Below, in pieces: positions 1-6,571 of a stretch of 13,960 nucleotides of DNA. A program made the position numbers and the translations under genes. How positions within the stretch are numbered: the stretch's first letter is position 1; the number at the start of each line of letters is the position of its first letter. The stretch spans positions 1 to 13,960 of the forward strand of contig JAMJFV010000045.1 in the NCBI GenBank assembly GCA_023544495.1, in the 5' to 3' direction. The notes beneath the pieces were generated by a model. It had not been told where the DNA came from, did no database searches, and worked only from the letters and a program-made list of their open reading frames with translations. The DNA is from ANME-2 cluster archaeon. GTDB lineage: Archaea > Halobacteriota > Methanosarcinia > Methanosarcinales > Methanocomedenaceae.

Positions 1-182
1 GTAGTGTGGGAATGCGCCGCCTACGGCGGTTGTATTGGTTCTGTTTTTCAGATCCGCAATCTCATTTAAGCAGTAATTCTGCCTAAACAGTGTTTTTGGT
101 TAAACAGCAATCTTACCACAGCCATACAAATACAAAACTGTATCCATTTTAGACGGTTGTCACACTTCATTGAAGGAGGGGG
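1..182. other. Gene-free left edge with a small GC hairpin
   Basis: No coding region is supported here. A short GC-rich inverted repeat (CCGCC, TAC, GGCGG) lies at about 17-29 and stands out from the AT-rich surroundings. It could belong to the end of a gene beyond the left edge or to the 3' region of the minus-strand mtaA-like transcript, but it has no adjoining T tract, so I do not call it a terminator. The purine-rich run just before 183 faces the plus strand but has no ORF behind it. Confidence 0.4.
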
Positions 183-1217
183 TCACAATATCTTTTTTTC
201 CAGATAATATTCATCCCTCGCCTCAACGAATGCCCTAATATTCATTAATGGGGTATGTGGGGCAATTCCGCAACCCGGTGCAAGTATGTCCACTCCATCT
301 TCGATGCACATTTTTGCTTCTTGTTTTACATTCTCCGGGGATTTTGCAAGAAGCGCTGCTACGGGTGATATATTGCCGATCAGACAGGCACTTTTTTCGA
401 TGACTTGTTTGGCATATCTTGCGTTTACTTTTTCTTCAATGCTTATGCCATCAAATCCTGATGTTGCCATTGGTTCAAGGATATCGGTCGCATCTCCGCA
501 CATGTGTAATATCATCATTCCTTTGGTTTTACCGGTGAGTTTCCTGTGCTGTGGAAGTATCAATGATTCAAAAAGTGGTGGCGGGATCATGTCAGGGCCG
601 CCTTCTGAGTCAGGAATGCAAACAGCATCAGCACCCCGTTCAAAAAGTGCATTTGAGTATTCAATACACACTTCAGTTCCTATTTCCAAAAGGTCTTTCA
701 CAACATCGGGATCTGTTATCATCCATTTGAGGTAGTTTTCACCGGCAAGGGCAAAAGCGATTGCGGCAGGTCCGATCATTCCTGTAATTATCGGGACATC
801 CTCACCCACTCTCTCTTTTACAATATCTGTGGCATCCAATATAGTTGAGATCCTTTCAGATCCAAGTAAATTATCAGGGATGCTTATCTCTTTAACGTCA
901 TCCTTGCTCTTGCATGCCCAATCTACTATCGATGGCTGGGTATCAATAGACCCTTCCATAATTTTGCAACCAAGTGTCTGTGCGATGGCAGTACAATCAA
1001 AAGGATATCGGATTGCTTCTAAACCTGCAACTTCATGACCTGCGATGGCCAATGATGCCATTTTTTCAGGATCATAGTGTGCTTGTGGCCACTTTGCCCC
1101 TGAAATTTCCATGAGTTCAACGGTTCCCGTCTGGGTGACTGAACAGACGGGGATCTTGTCCACTTTTTTTCCTTTAAGAGATCGCATGAAGCGTTCTTTT
1201 AGTGTTATATCCGACAA
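183..1217 (-). CDS. mtaA: MtaA/CmuA-family methylcobamide:coenzyme M methyltransferase
   Basis: Cytoplasmic zinc enzyme that moves the methyl group from a methylated corrinoid protein to coenzyme M in methylotrophic methanogenesis. The protein is a uroporphyrinogen decarboxylase-like barrel of 344 residues, close to the usual family length (about 340). The zinc ligands are visible as H238-M-C240 (HMCGD) and C316 (APGCGIAP). The N-terminus (VPVCSVTQTG-like: IPVCSVTQTG) and the C-terminus (PGCGIAP...EARDEYY) resemble methanol-type MtaA as I remember it, while the stretch around PFDCTA is more like MtbA, so substrate class (methanol, methylamine or other) is not certain. Start: the frame is open to a TTG at 1232, but the TTG at 1217 is preceded by GAAGTGAT at a short spacing and gives MSDITLKERF, which aligns with the MtaA N-terminus. 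It lies 19 bases after the small upstream gene, probably in one transcript. Stop is TGA. Confidence 0.85.
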   Translation of the reverse strand: MSDITLKERFMRSLKGKKVDKIPVCSVTQTGTVELMEISGAKWPQAHYDPEKMASLAIAGHEVAGLEAIRYPFDCTAIAQTLGCKIMEGSIDTQPSIVDWACKSKDDVKEISIPDNLLGSERISTILDATDIVKERVGEDVPIITGMIGPAAIAFALAGENYLKWMITDPDVVKDLLEIGTEVCIEYSNALFERGADAVCIPDSEGGPDMIPPPLFESLILPQHRKLTGKTKGMMILHMCGDATDILEPMATSGFDGISIEEKVNARYAKQVIEKSACLIGNISPVAALLAKSPENVKQEAKMCIEDGVDILAPGCGIAPHTPLMNIRAFVEARDEYYLEKKIL

Positions 1218-1236
1218 AAGATCACTTCTCAATATA

Positions 1237-1551
1237 TTATTTAAATTCTATACTCAAAGGTCCTGATTTCTCAACAAGGGACTTTGATATGAATTCAGAT
1301 TCTATTTTACATGCATGGAGTGCCGCACAGGGCACCAGACAAGTGGAACATATTTTCGCTTTTTTAGCTTTGTCCATTACATAATTGTCTTTGATGTCAA
1401 AAACTTCCATCATTGGAACTTCCAGATGTGAGATACATTTAACCTTTTCACAGGGCGTATCTATGTCAATGGTAACTTCTTTTCCATTAAGTTTCCCCTG
1501 CATCTCATGAACGAAGCCACAAATTGTTGAATTTACTGTTATATCTGTCAT
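1237..1551 (-). CDS. Small cysteine-rich protein, possibly DUF6951-like
   Basis: Protein of 104 residues without signal peptide or membrane segment. It carries seven cysteines: C11 in an ICGF motif, C34, C39, then a cluster C68-x2-C71-x3-C75-x5-C81. This suggests metal or Fe-S binding, or redox function, but I cannot assign a reaction. The ICGF start and the cysteine-rich C-terminal part recall small archaeal/bacterial proteins annotated as DUF6951, a tentative match from memory. It is the first gene of a probable two-gene operon with the mtaA-like methyltransferase (19-base gap), so a role linked to methyl transfer or corrinoid/zinc handling is an inference from context. The start is well set: GGTGAT lies three bases before the ATG at 1551. 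Stop is TAA. Confidence 0.75.
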   Translation of the reverse strand: MTDITVNSTICGFVHEMQGKLNGKEVTIDIDTPCEKVKCISHLEVPMMEVFDIKDNYVMDKAKKAKICSTCLVPCAALHACKIESEFISKSLVEKSGPLSIEFK

Positions 1552-1615
1552 TTTATCACCTTTATTTTAAAACAAAATGATATTGATGAAATCCGAAAAT
1601 CTTGATTAACAATTC

Positions 1616-1627
1616 ATTTATAAATTT
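1616..1627 (-). promoter_or_regulatory. Candidate TATA box of the small gene-mtaA operon
   Basis: The palindromic AT box ATTTATAAATTT lies about 65-75 bases upstream of the minus-strand ATG at 1551. An archaeal start site about 25 bases downstream would give a leader of roughly 40 bases. This is a sequence-pattern call only; other AT-rich boxes occur further upstream, around 1660-1680. Confidence 0.4.
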
Positions 1628-2066
1628 GCAAGTGTCTGTTAAGTGCTATATTATATTGGTTATGTACTTGTATATATATTTTTGCAAAAAAACCGTCTCA
1701 AATATTTTAATATTACTATCTATCCATACATTATATTCATACAGGACATGATCTTAGATTTATTAATTTAAAGATGATGTCTGAATTATGTATAATTGCA
1801 CCCAAATAATATTTTTCAGTAACGCAGTCAGTCGGCATTAATTTTGTGCGATATCGATTTGAAGACAAATTGGCTGTTTTGATATATGAACTATGATGCA
1901 TTGTTAAATTAGAATTTTGGATTTTTTAAGATGATTTTGCACACTCTCTGTAAAGTTTTCAACCTGCTTGTAATATAAACTTTGGTTTATGTGGGTAATA
2001 TATATATATATCGATGACCAAAAGGATGTGGGGACAAATGATTGAGAAAATTCAAACTTTAATGAA

Positions 2067-2078
2067 TATATATATTTA
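2067..2078 (+). promoter_or_regulatory. Candidate TATA box of the pyl operon
   Basis: The run ATATATATATTT lies 175 bases upstream of the pylS ATG. A start about 25 bases downstream (near 2100) would give a leader of roughly 150 bases containing the short ORF at 2155. A second alternating TA run at about 1998-2010 could be an earlier promoter. Pattern-based. Confidence 0.4.
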
Positions 2079-2079
2079 A

Positions 2080-2098
2080 CGATACGATCATGTTATCG
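2080..2098. repeat. Inverted repeat CGATA-N9-TATCG in the pylS promoter region
   Basis: Perfect five-base arms at 2080-2084 and 2094-2098 flank a nine-base spacer that is itself partly palindromic (GATCATG). It lies directly after the TATA candidate and around the expected transcription start, a place where an archaeal repressor operator would act. The arms are short, so chance is possible. Confidence 0.3.
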
Positions 2099-2154
2099 AG
2101 ATTAAAGTGACCAGCGGAACCCCCAAATTCAACAACATAAAGGAAGGAAAGGAA

Positions 2155-2211
2155 ATGCTATTCAATCAAAGTAAAAAAAGCAACTATAGGTTTGATTTTC
2201 TCGGATTATAG
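2155..2211 (+). CDS. Leader ORF ending in UAG upstream of pylS (putative)
   Basis: Short ORF of 18 codons (peptide begins MLFNQSKKS and ends FLGL) with a strongly purine-rich ribosome-binding stretch (AGGAAGGAAAGG) directly before its ATG. It ends in TAG at 2209-2211, 41 bases before the pylS ATG. If the UAG were read as pyrrolysine, the frame would stay open to a TAA at 2329-2331, running over the pylS start in another frame. No homology is claimed. It may be a regulatory leader peptide or chance; the strong ribosome site and the stop type make it worth recording. Confidence 0.35.
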   Translation: MLFNQSKKSNYRFDFLGL

Positions 2212-2252
2212 GGGATTGCCAGTAAAATATATCAATTAGATGAGCTAATACC

Positions 2253-3602
2253 ATGGAAAAAAAATCACTGGACTCACTTATATCAAAAACCGGTTTATGG
2301 GTGTCAAGGAGTGGACACCTCCATACAGTAAAAAACTGCGAAACATCCCAGAAATATCTACGAATAACAATGGATTGCGGGGAGACGATCAAGGCACGTA
2401 ACTCCAGATCCAGCCGGTCTGCAAGATCCCTTCGCAACCGTAAATTCCTCAAACCCTGCAAAAGCTGCCGCGTTCCTGATGAAAAAATAAAAGAATTTTC
2501 TGCAAAGGTCTCAAACAAGAACGAGGTAAAGGTAACTGTAAAAACCATTCCTTCAGCACAATTCAATGCTCCGATCAAAAACATTCAAGATCCAGTTCCA
2601 AGTTTGGGATATGCAAACCCGATAAATCCTGTAAATCCTGTAAATCCTGTCAGTTCCCCTCAACTTCAAGATGCACATGGGGCTAAAAAGACAAGTAGCA
2701 CTGCAGCCATGTCCGTACCGCAACAAAAAGTGACAAAACCAAATATCTCACAAGCGACCAATCACAAGCCGAAACAACAGGTCAAACCCAAAAAGACAGA
2801 ATTCACACAGATCCAGAAGAATAGGATATTATCCCTTCTTGGACCTGATGAAATGATCTCGTTCTCAAAAGAAAAACGCTCTTTTAAAGAACTTGAATCC
2901 ACCTTACAGATTCAGAGAAAAAAAGACCTCGTGTCGATGTATGAGGATAGCAGGGAGGATATGCTTGGTAAACTTGAAAGAACTATCACCGGTTTTTTTG
3001 TGGATATGGGATTCCTTGAGATAAAATCCCCGATACTGATCCCATTTGAATATATGGAAAGGATGGGAGTTAGTGAAGATAAAAAACTTTCAGAACAGAT
3101 TTTCAGGGTCGGTGATAATATGTGCTTGCGCCCGATGCTGGCTCCAGGTCTATATAACTATCTTCGTAAATTCGACAACGTACTTCCCGATCCTGTCAGG
3201 TTATTTGAGATTGGACCCTGCTACAGAAAAGAATCCGACGGCAGCAGTCATCTCGAAGAGTTCACCATGCTCAATTTCTGCCAGATGGGGTCTAAATGCA
3301 CAAAGAAGGACCTTGAATACCTGATACAGGATTTCCTTGGGTCACTGGATATCGAATATGAACTTGTTTCCGATAGTTGCATGGTCTACGGAGATACGAT
3401 CGATGTCATGCATAAGAACATGGAACTTTCATCGGCTGTTGTCGGCCCTGTTCCTATGGATATGGATTGGGGTATCGATAAACCATGGATTGGGGCAGGT
3501 TTTGGACTTGAGAGGTTGTTGAAGGCAAAATACAATCTAAAGAACATAAACCGCGCTGGAAGGTCCGAGTCATATTATAACGGGATCAGCACCAGCCTCT
3601 GA
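2253..3602 (+). CDS. pylS: Pyrrolysyl-tRNA synthetase PylS
   Basis: Class II aminoacyl-tRNA synthetase that charges tRNA-Pyl (anticodon CUA) with pyrrolysine. The 449 residues include an N-terminal PylSn tRNA-binding domain (about 1-85, with H24 and the C69-x2-C72 pair), a low-complexity linker (about 90-185) and the catalytic core to the C-terminus. Core residues known from Methanosarcina mazei are all present with an offset of minus five: Y301 and L304 (Y306, L309), N341 and C343 in NFCQMG (N346, C348), Y379 in VYGDT (Y384), and W412 in DKPWIGAG (W417). The end SESYYNGISTSL is typical. Start: ATG at 2253; an in-frame TGA lies ten bases upstream, and the N-terminus matches known PylS. The ribosome site before this ATG is weak, unlike that of the leader ORF upstream. 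First gene of the operon; pylB follows at once. Stop is TGA. Confidence 0.98.
   Translation: MEKKSLDSLISKTGLWVSRSGHLHTVKNCETSQKYLRITMDCGETIKARNSRSSRSARSLRNRKFLKPCKSCRVPDEKIKEFSAKVSNKNEVKVTVKTIPSAQFNAPIKNIQDPVPSLGYANPINPVNPVNPVSSPQLQDAHGAKKTSSTAAMSVPQQKVTKPNISQATNHKPKQQVKPKKTEFTQIQKNRILSLLGPDEMISFSKEKRSFKELESTLQIQRKKDLVSMYEDSREDMLGKLERTITGFFVDMGFLEIKSPILIPFEYMERMGVSEDKKLSEQIFRVGDNMCLRPMLAPGLYNYLRKFDNVLPDPVRLFEIGPCYRKESDGSSHLEEFTMLNFCQMGSKCTKKDLEYLIQDFLGSLDIEYELVSDSCMVYGDTIDVMHKNMELSSAVVGPVPMDMDWGIDKPWIGAGFGLERLLKAKYNLKNINRAGRSESYYNGISTSL
2625..2651 (+). repeat. Nine-base tandem repeat in the PylS linker
   Basis: The unit AAATCCTGT occurs three times in a row, giving a PVNPVNP run (preceded by PIN) in the variable linker between the tRNA-binding and catalytic domains of PylS. 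Such a slippage-prone repeat keeps the frame and probably only alters linker length. Confidence 0.7.
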
Positions 3603-3612
3603 GGTGATATTT

Positions 3613-4671
3613 TTGTTAAACGATATGACACAGAATGATCTGGACAATTTTGCAGAAGGAATATTGAACGGATCGAAGTTCTCAGATGATGATCTGAGAG
3701 AACTGATTTCTATCAATGAAAAAAAAGAGCTTGAAAAATTATTTTATGTTTCACGAAAGGTTAGAGATCATTTATTCGGTAACAAGGTATTTCTCTACAG
3801 TTTTGTTTATTTTTCAACATACTGTAAAAACAGTTGTGCATTTTGCTATTACAGGGAATCGAACGATATCGAGAGATACCGTCTTGGCATCCAGGAAGTA
3901 CGTGATATTTGCAGGGCTTTGAAAGATGAGAACATCCACATGGTGGATCTGACCATGGGGGAAGATCCTTACTTCCATGGCAGACCCGACAGGTTCATTG
4001 ATCTTGTGAAAACTGTGAAAAGCGAAATTGATCTTCCAATTATGATTTCTCCCGGAGTCATGGATGATGGGGTACTGAAAGAATTAAACGACAATGGTGC
4101 GAACTTCCTTGCATTATACCAGGAGACGTATGACCGGAACCTGTATGGGAAACTGAGGGTTGGGCAATCCTTTGATGATCGGGTCAATTCAAGGAAATAT
4201 GCTAAAAGTATTGGTTACCGGGTTGAAGACGGGATACTTACAGGAGTCGGGGATGATGTAGAGTCAACTATTCTATCACTGCGAGGTATGGAAGAGACCT
4301 CTCCTGATATGGTTCGAGTTATGACCTTTGTTCCGCAGGAAGGAACTCCTCTAGAGGATACTGTCCAGGGATCTAATGTTTCCGAACTGAAAATACTGGC
4401 AATACTGAGATTGATGTTCCCTGACCGTCTGATCCCTGCATCCCTTGATCTTGAAGGGATTGATGGTATGGTGCAAAGATTGAATGCAGGGGCAAATGTG
4501 GTCACATCAATAATACCTTCCGATTCCTCACTTGAAGGTGTCGTCAATTATGACAGGAACCAAAAAGAGAGGGACAGGGACCCTAAAAGTGTTGTAAAGC
4601 GCCTCAGGGAGATGGGTATGGAACCGGCAAGCCAATCCGATTTTAACAGGATAGTAGGTGTAGTTTCATGA
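3613..4671 (+). CDS. pylB: 3-methylornithine synthase PylB (radical SAM)
   Basis: First step of pyrrolysine synthesis: radical SAM rearrangement of L-lysine to (3R)-3-methyl-D-ornithine. The protein has 352 residues, matching the family (about 350). The cluster motif C71-x3-C75-x2-C78 (CKNSCAFCYY) binds the [4Fe-4S] cluster; further family motifs are MVDLTMGEDP, PIMISPGVMD and IPASLDLEGIDGM. Start: the frame is open from a GTG at 3604, but that GTG is part of a strong ribosome site GAGGTGAT. The TTG at 3613 lies four bases behind it and gives MLNDMTQNDL, which aligns end to end with Methanosarcina PylB as I remember it. It follows the pylS stop by ten bases and overlaps pylC by four. Stop is TGA. 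Confidence 0.96.
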   Translation: MLNDMTQNDLDNFAEGILNGSKFSDDDLRELISINEKKELEKLFYVSRKVRDHLFGNKVFLYSFVYFSTYCKNSCAFCYYRESNDIERYRLGIQEVRDICRALKDENIHMVDLTMGEDPYFHGRPDRFIDLVKTVKSEIDLPIMISPGVMDDGVLKELNDNGANFLALYQETYDRNLYGKLRVGQSFDDRVNSRKYAKSIGYRVEDGILTGVGDDVESTILSLRGMEETSPDMVRVMTFVPQEGTPLEDTVQGSNVSELKILAILRLMFPDRLIPASLDLEGIDGMVQRLNAGANVVTSIIPSDSSLEGVVNYDRNQKERDRDPKSVVKRLREMGMEPASQSDFNRIVGVVS

Positions 4672-5765
4672 GAAGCATAGCTATTGTCGGAGGGAAGTTG
4701 CAGGGGTTCGAAGTGGCTTATCTGGCAAAAAAAGCAGGTATGAATGTTGTGCTTATTGATAGGAACAACAACCCGCTGATAAAAAATATGGTTGACGATT
4801 TCTATTGTTTTGATGTCATACGAAATCCTGAATATCTTATTGATATTTCAGGGATGGTGGAGGGGATAATCCCTGTGAATGAGGATCTGGACACGATCGA
4901 GTTCCTGAAAAGCATTAAGAATGAGCTAGAATGTCCGATATTATTTGATTTTGATGCATACCATGTAAGCAGGGATAAGAAGCGTTCAAAAGAATATTTC
5001 AGGTCAATTGATGTGCCTACGCCACTCGATAACCCTACAGTTCCTCCCTTTTTTGTCAAGCCACCCTGCCAGAGCAGCAGCATGGGAACTTTTATAATAT
5101 ATGACAATGAGGGACTTGAAGGTCTTAATCCATCAATGCTTGCTGAGGAGTATCTGCCGGGGGATGTAATTTCACTGGAAGTTGTTGGGGATGGTATTAA
5201 TTTTGCAGTTATCAAGGAGACAAAGGTGCATGTGGATGATACATATGACTGCCACATGATTACGCCTATCGGACATTATCCTGCATTTCGGGATATTTCT
5301 CATAAGCTGGCAAAGAACCTGAATCTTCGTGGGATAATGGATATTGAGGCAATAGATGGTATTGGGGGATTAAAAGTAATTGAGATCGATGCAAGGTTCC
5401 CAAGTCAGACGCCTACGGTTGTTTACCACTCTACCGGCATAAATCTTGTTGAACTTCTTTTTGATGCATTTTCAGGTGGTGTTCAAGAACTGGAAAGGGT
5501 TTTCGGTAATAATCATTGTATTTTCGAGCATCTGACTCCTGAGGGGGGAAAACTTGTGCCGATTGGTGAGCATATGATCTCACAGGGGAGTGATTATAGC
5601 GAAATCTATATTTCTGAAGGACTTGAGATATTTGAATGCAAAGGGAAAAAGAATATTTTCACTCTTATCAGCTGGGGTTGTTCAAAAGATGAAATGATAA
5701 TCAACAGGCAAAAAGGACTAGATATCGTTAGTGAATATCTGGGATTCGATAAACAGGAGGTATGA
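4668..5765 (+). CDS. pylC: 3-methylornithine--L-lysine ligase PylC
   Basis: Second step of pyrrolysine synthesis: ATP-dependent joining of 3-methyl-D-ornithine to the side-chain amine of L-lysine. The protein is an ATP-grasp ligase of 365 residues (family about 363). Visible are the N-terminal nucleotide-fold start (VGGKLQGFEVAYLAKKAG), FVKPPCQSSSMG, AEEYLPGDVISLEVVGDG, and the metal-binding end of the ATP-grasp fold with EIDARFPSQTPT. The ATG overlaps the pylB stop in an ATGA junction, indicating translational coupling. It overlaps the open frame of pylD at its 3' end. Stop is TGA. Confidence 0.97.
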   Translation: MRSIAIVGGKLQGFEVAYLAKKAGMNVVLIDRNNNPLIKNMVDDFYCFDVIRNPEYLIDISGMVEGIIPVNEDLDTIEFLKSIKNELECPILFDFDAYHVSRDKKRSKEYFRSIDVPTPLDNPTVPPFFVKPPCQSSSMGTFIIYDNEGLEGLNPSMLAEEYLPGDVISLEVVGDGINFAVIKETKVHVDDTYDCHMITPIGHYPAFRDISHKLAKNLNLRGIMDIEAIDGIGGLKVIEIDARFPSQTPTVVYHSTGINLVELLFDAFSGGVQELERVFGNNHCIFEHLTPEGGKLVPIGEHMISQGSDYSEIYISEGLEIFECKGKKNIFTLISWGCSKDEMIINRQKGLDIVSEYLGFDKQEV

Positions 5766-5767
5766 AA

Positions 5768-6547
5768 ATGGCACTTTTAACTCAGAAAGACCTGGAAAAC
5801 TTATCTATGCAGCTTGAAGAGAATGACGCTGTTGTAAATAAGGTCACGGGAGTTGATATTAAAGGAATTTGTGAATCGTTATACGGGACAAAACTTGGTT
5901 CTGAAAAGGTGGGAATCATACCAATAACTGCAGGTAATGGAGTAATCGGTAATTTTGCATCATCCTTGCTGTTTATTGTGGAATATTTCGGGCTTGAAGG
6001 ATTTATTTCCGAACATCCTGACTTGACAGGTTATTATGAGGCTGTTTCACAGGGTGCCGATATTATCTTGATGGCAGATGACCATATCTTCACTGCGCAC
6101 AATTTAAGGAATGAGAAGATTGTGAGCAACCATGTTGCCACGGGTGTGATATATGCTGAGATCGCATCCAGATATAAGGAGGCAACTTCAAAGGATATTC
6201 TGGTGATCGGGCTTGGGGGAGTTGGTTATGCGGGTGCTGCGCATCTTGTTAAAAAGGGATTTAATGTCTTTGCCTGCGACCCCAACAAAGCGTTTCTGGA
6301 AAAGGCTGTTGATGAACTTGGCATTGAGCCATATTGCAGTGATGACAGGAAAAGGTTCTCAATGGTGTTTGAGGCTACGCCAAATGCAGATACCATCTCC
6401 GATGGCATGATCGAAGAGCGGTGTCTTGTATCGACACCCGGAATACCATGTGGTCTGCCATCGGAAGTGGGAAAGAAGTATAGTGTTGACCTTGTTATGG
6501 AGCCTCTTGTGATTGGAGTTGCTTCGATGTTGTATTCGGTGATCTGA
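5768..6547 (+). CDS. pylD: Pyrrolysine synthase PylD
   Basis: Last enzymatic step of pyrrolysine synthesis: NAD-dependent oxidation of 3-methylornithyl-lysine to a semialdehyde that cyclises spontaneously to pyrrolysine. The protein has 259 residues, the family length. The Rossmann motif is visible as VIGLGGVGYAGAAHL, with the family motifs NGVIGNF, MADDHIFTAHNL, FEATPNA and STPGIPCG, and the end VMEPLVIGVASMLYSV. Start: an ATG at 5762 overlaps the pylC stop but lies only one base behind AGGAGG. The ATG at 5768 has a normal seven-base spacing and gives MALLTQKDLENL, the usual N-terminus. Stop is TGA. Confidence 0.97.
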   Translation: MALLTQKDLENLSMQLEENDAVVNKVTGVDIKGICESLYGTKLGSEKVGIIPITAGNGVIGNFASSLLFIVEYFGLEGFISEHPDLTGYYEAVSQGADIILMADDHIFTAHNLRNEKIVSNHVATGVIYAEIASRYKEATSKDILVIGLGGVGYAGAAHLVKKGFNVFACDPNKAFLEKAVDELGIEPYCSDDRKRFSMVFEATPNADTISDGMIEERCLVSTPGIPCGLPSEVGKKYSVDLVMEPLVIGVASMLYSVI

Positions 6548-6571
6548 TGAATGATAATTAGGAGACACAAT

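Larger units (their letters stand above)
1552..2252. other. Long divergent intergenic region between mtaA operon and pyl operon
   Basis: Seven hundred AT-rich bases with no long ORF. It holds the control signals for both directions: a minus-strand TATA candidate near 1620, an alternating TA run at about 1998-2010, a second TATA candidate at 2067-2078, an inverted repeat at 2080-2098 and a short leader ORF at 2155-2211. No intact tRNA was found here, although pylT sits directly upstream of pylS in Methanosarcina. Confidence 0.6.

Noticed and set aside
1998..2010. Alternating TA run considered as a microsatellite or origin element
   Set aside because: Only about twelve bases; more simply an AT-rich promoter element in a TATA-using archaeon, and no origin-like repeats surround it.
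2038..2079. Thirteen-codon ORF ahead of the second TATA candidate
   Set aside because: Very short, ends inside the TATA box, and would be upstream of the likely transcript start, so there is no reason to think it is translated.
2316..2340. Asparagine at PylS residue 28, where Methanosarcina has histidine next to the zinc site
   Set aside because: As I remember it, Methanococcoides PylS also has asparagine here, so it appears to be lineage variation and not a lost ligand; H24 and C69/C72 are kept.
2162..2584. Minus-strand frame of 140 codons over the pylS leader and 5' end
   Set aside because: It is antisense to the well-supported pylS gene, has no recognisable domain, and its composition follows from the pylS coding frame.
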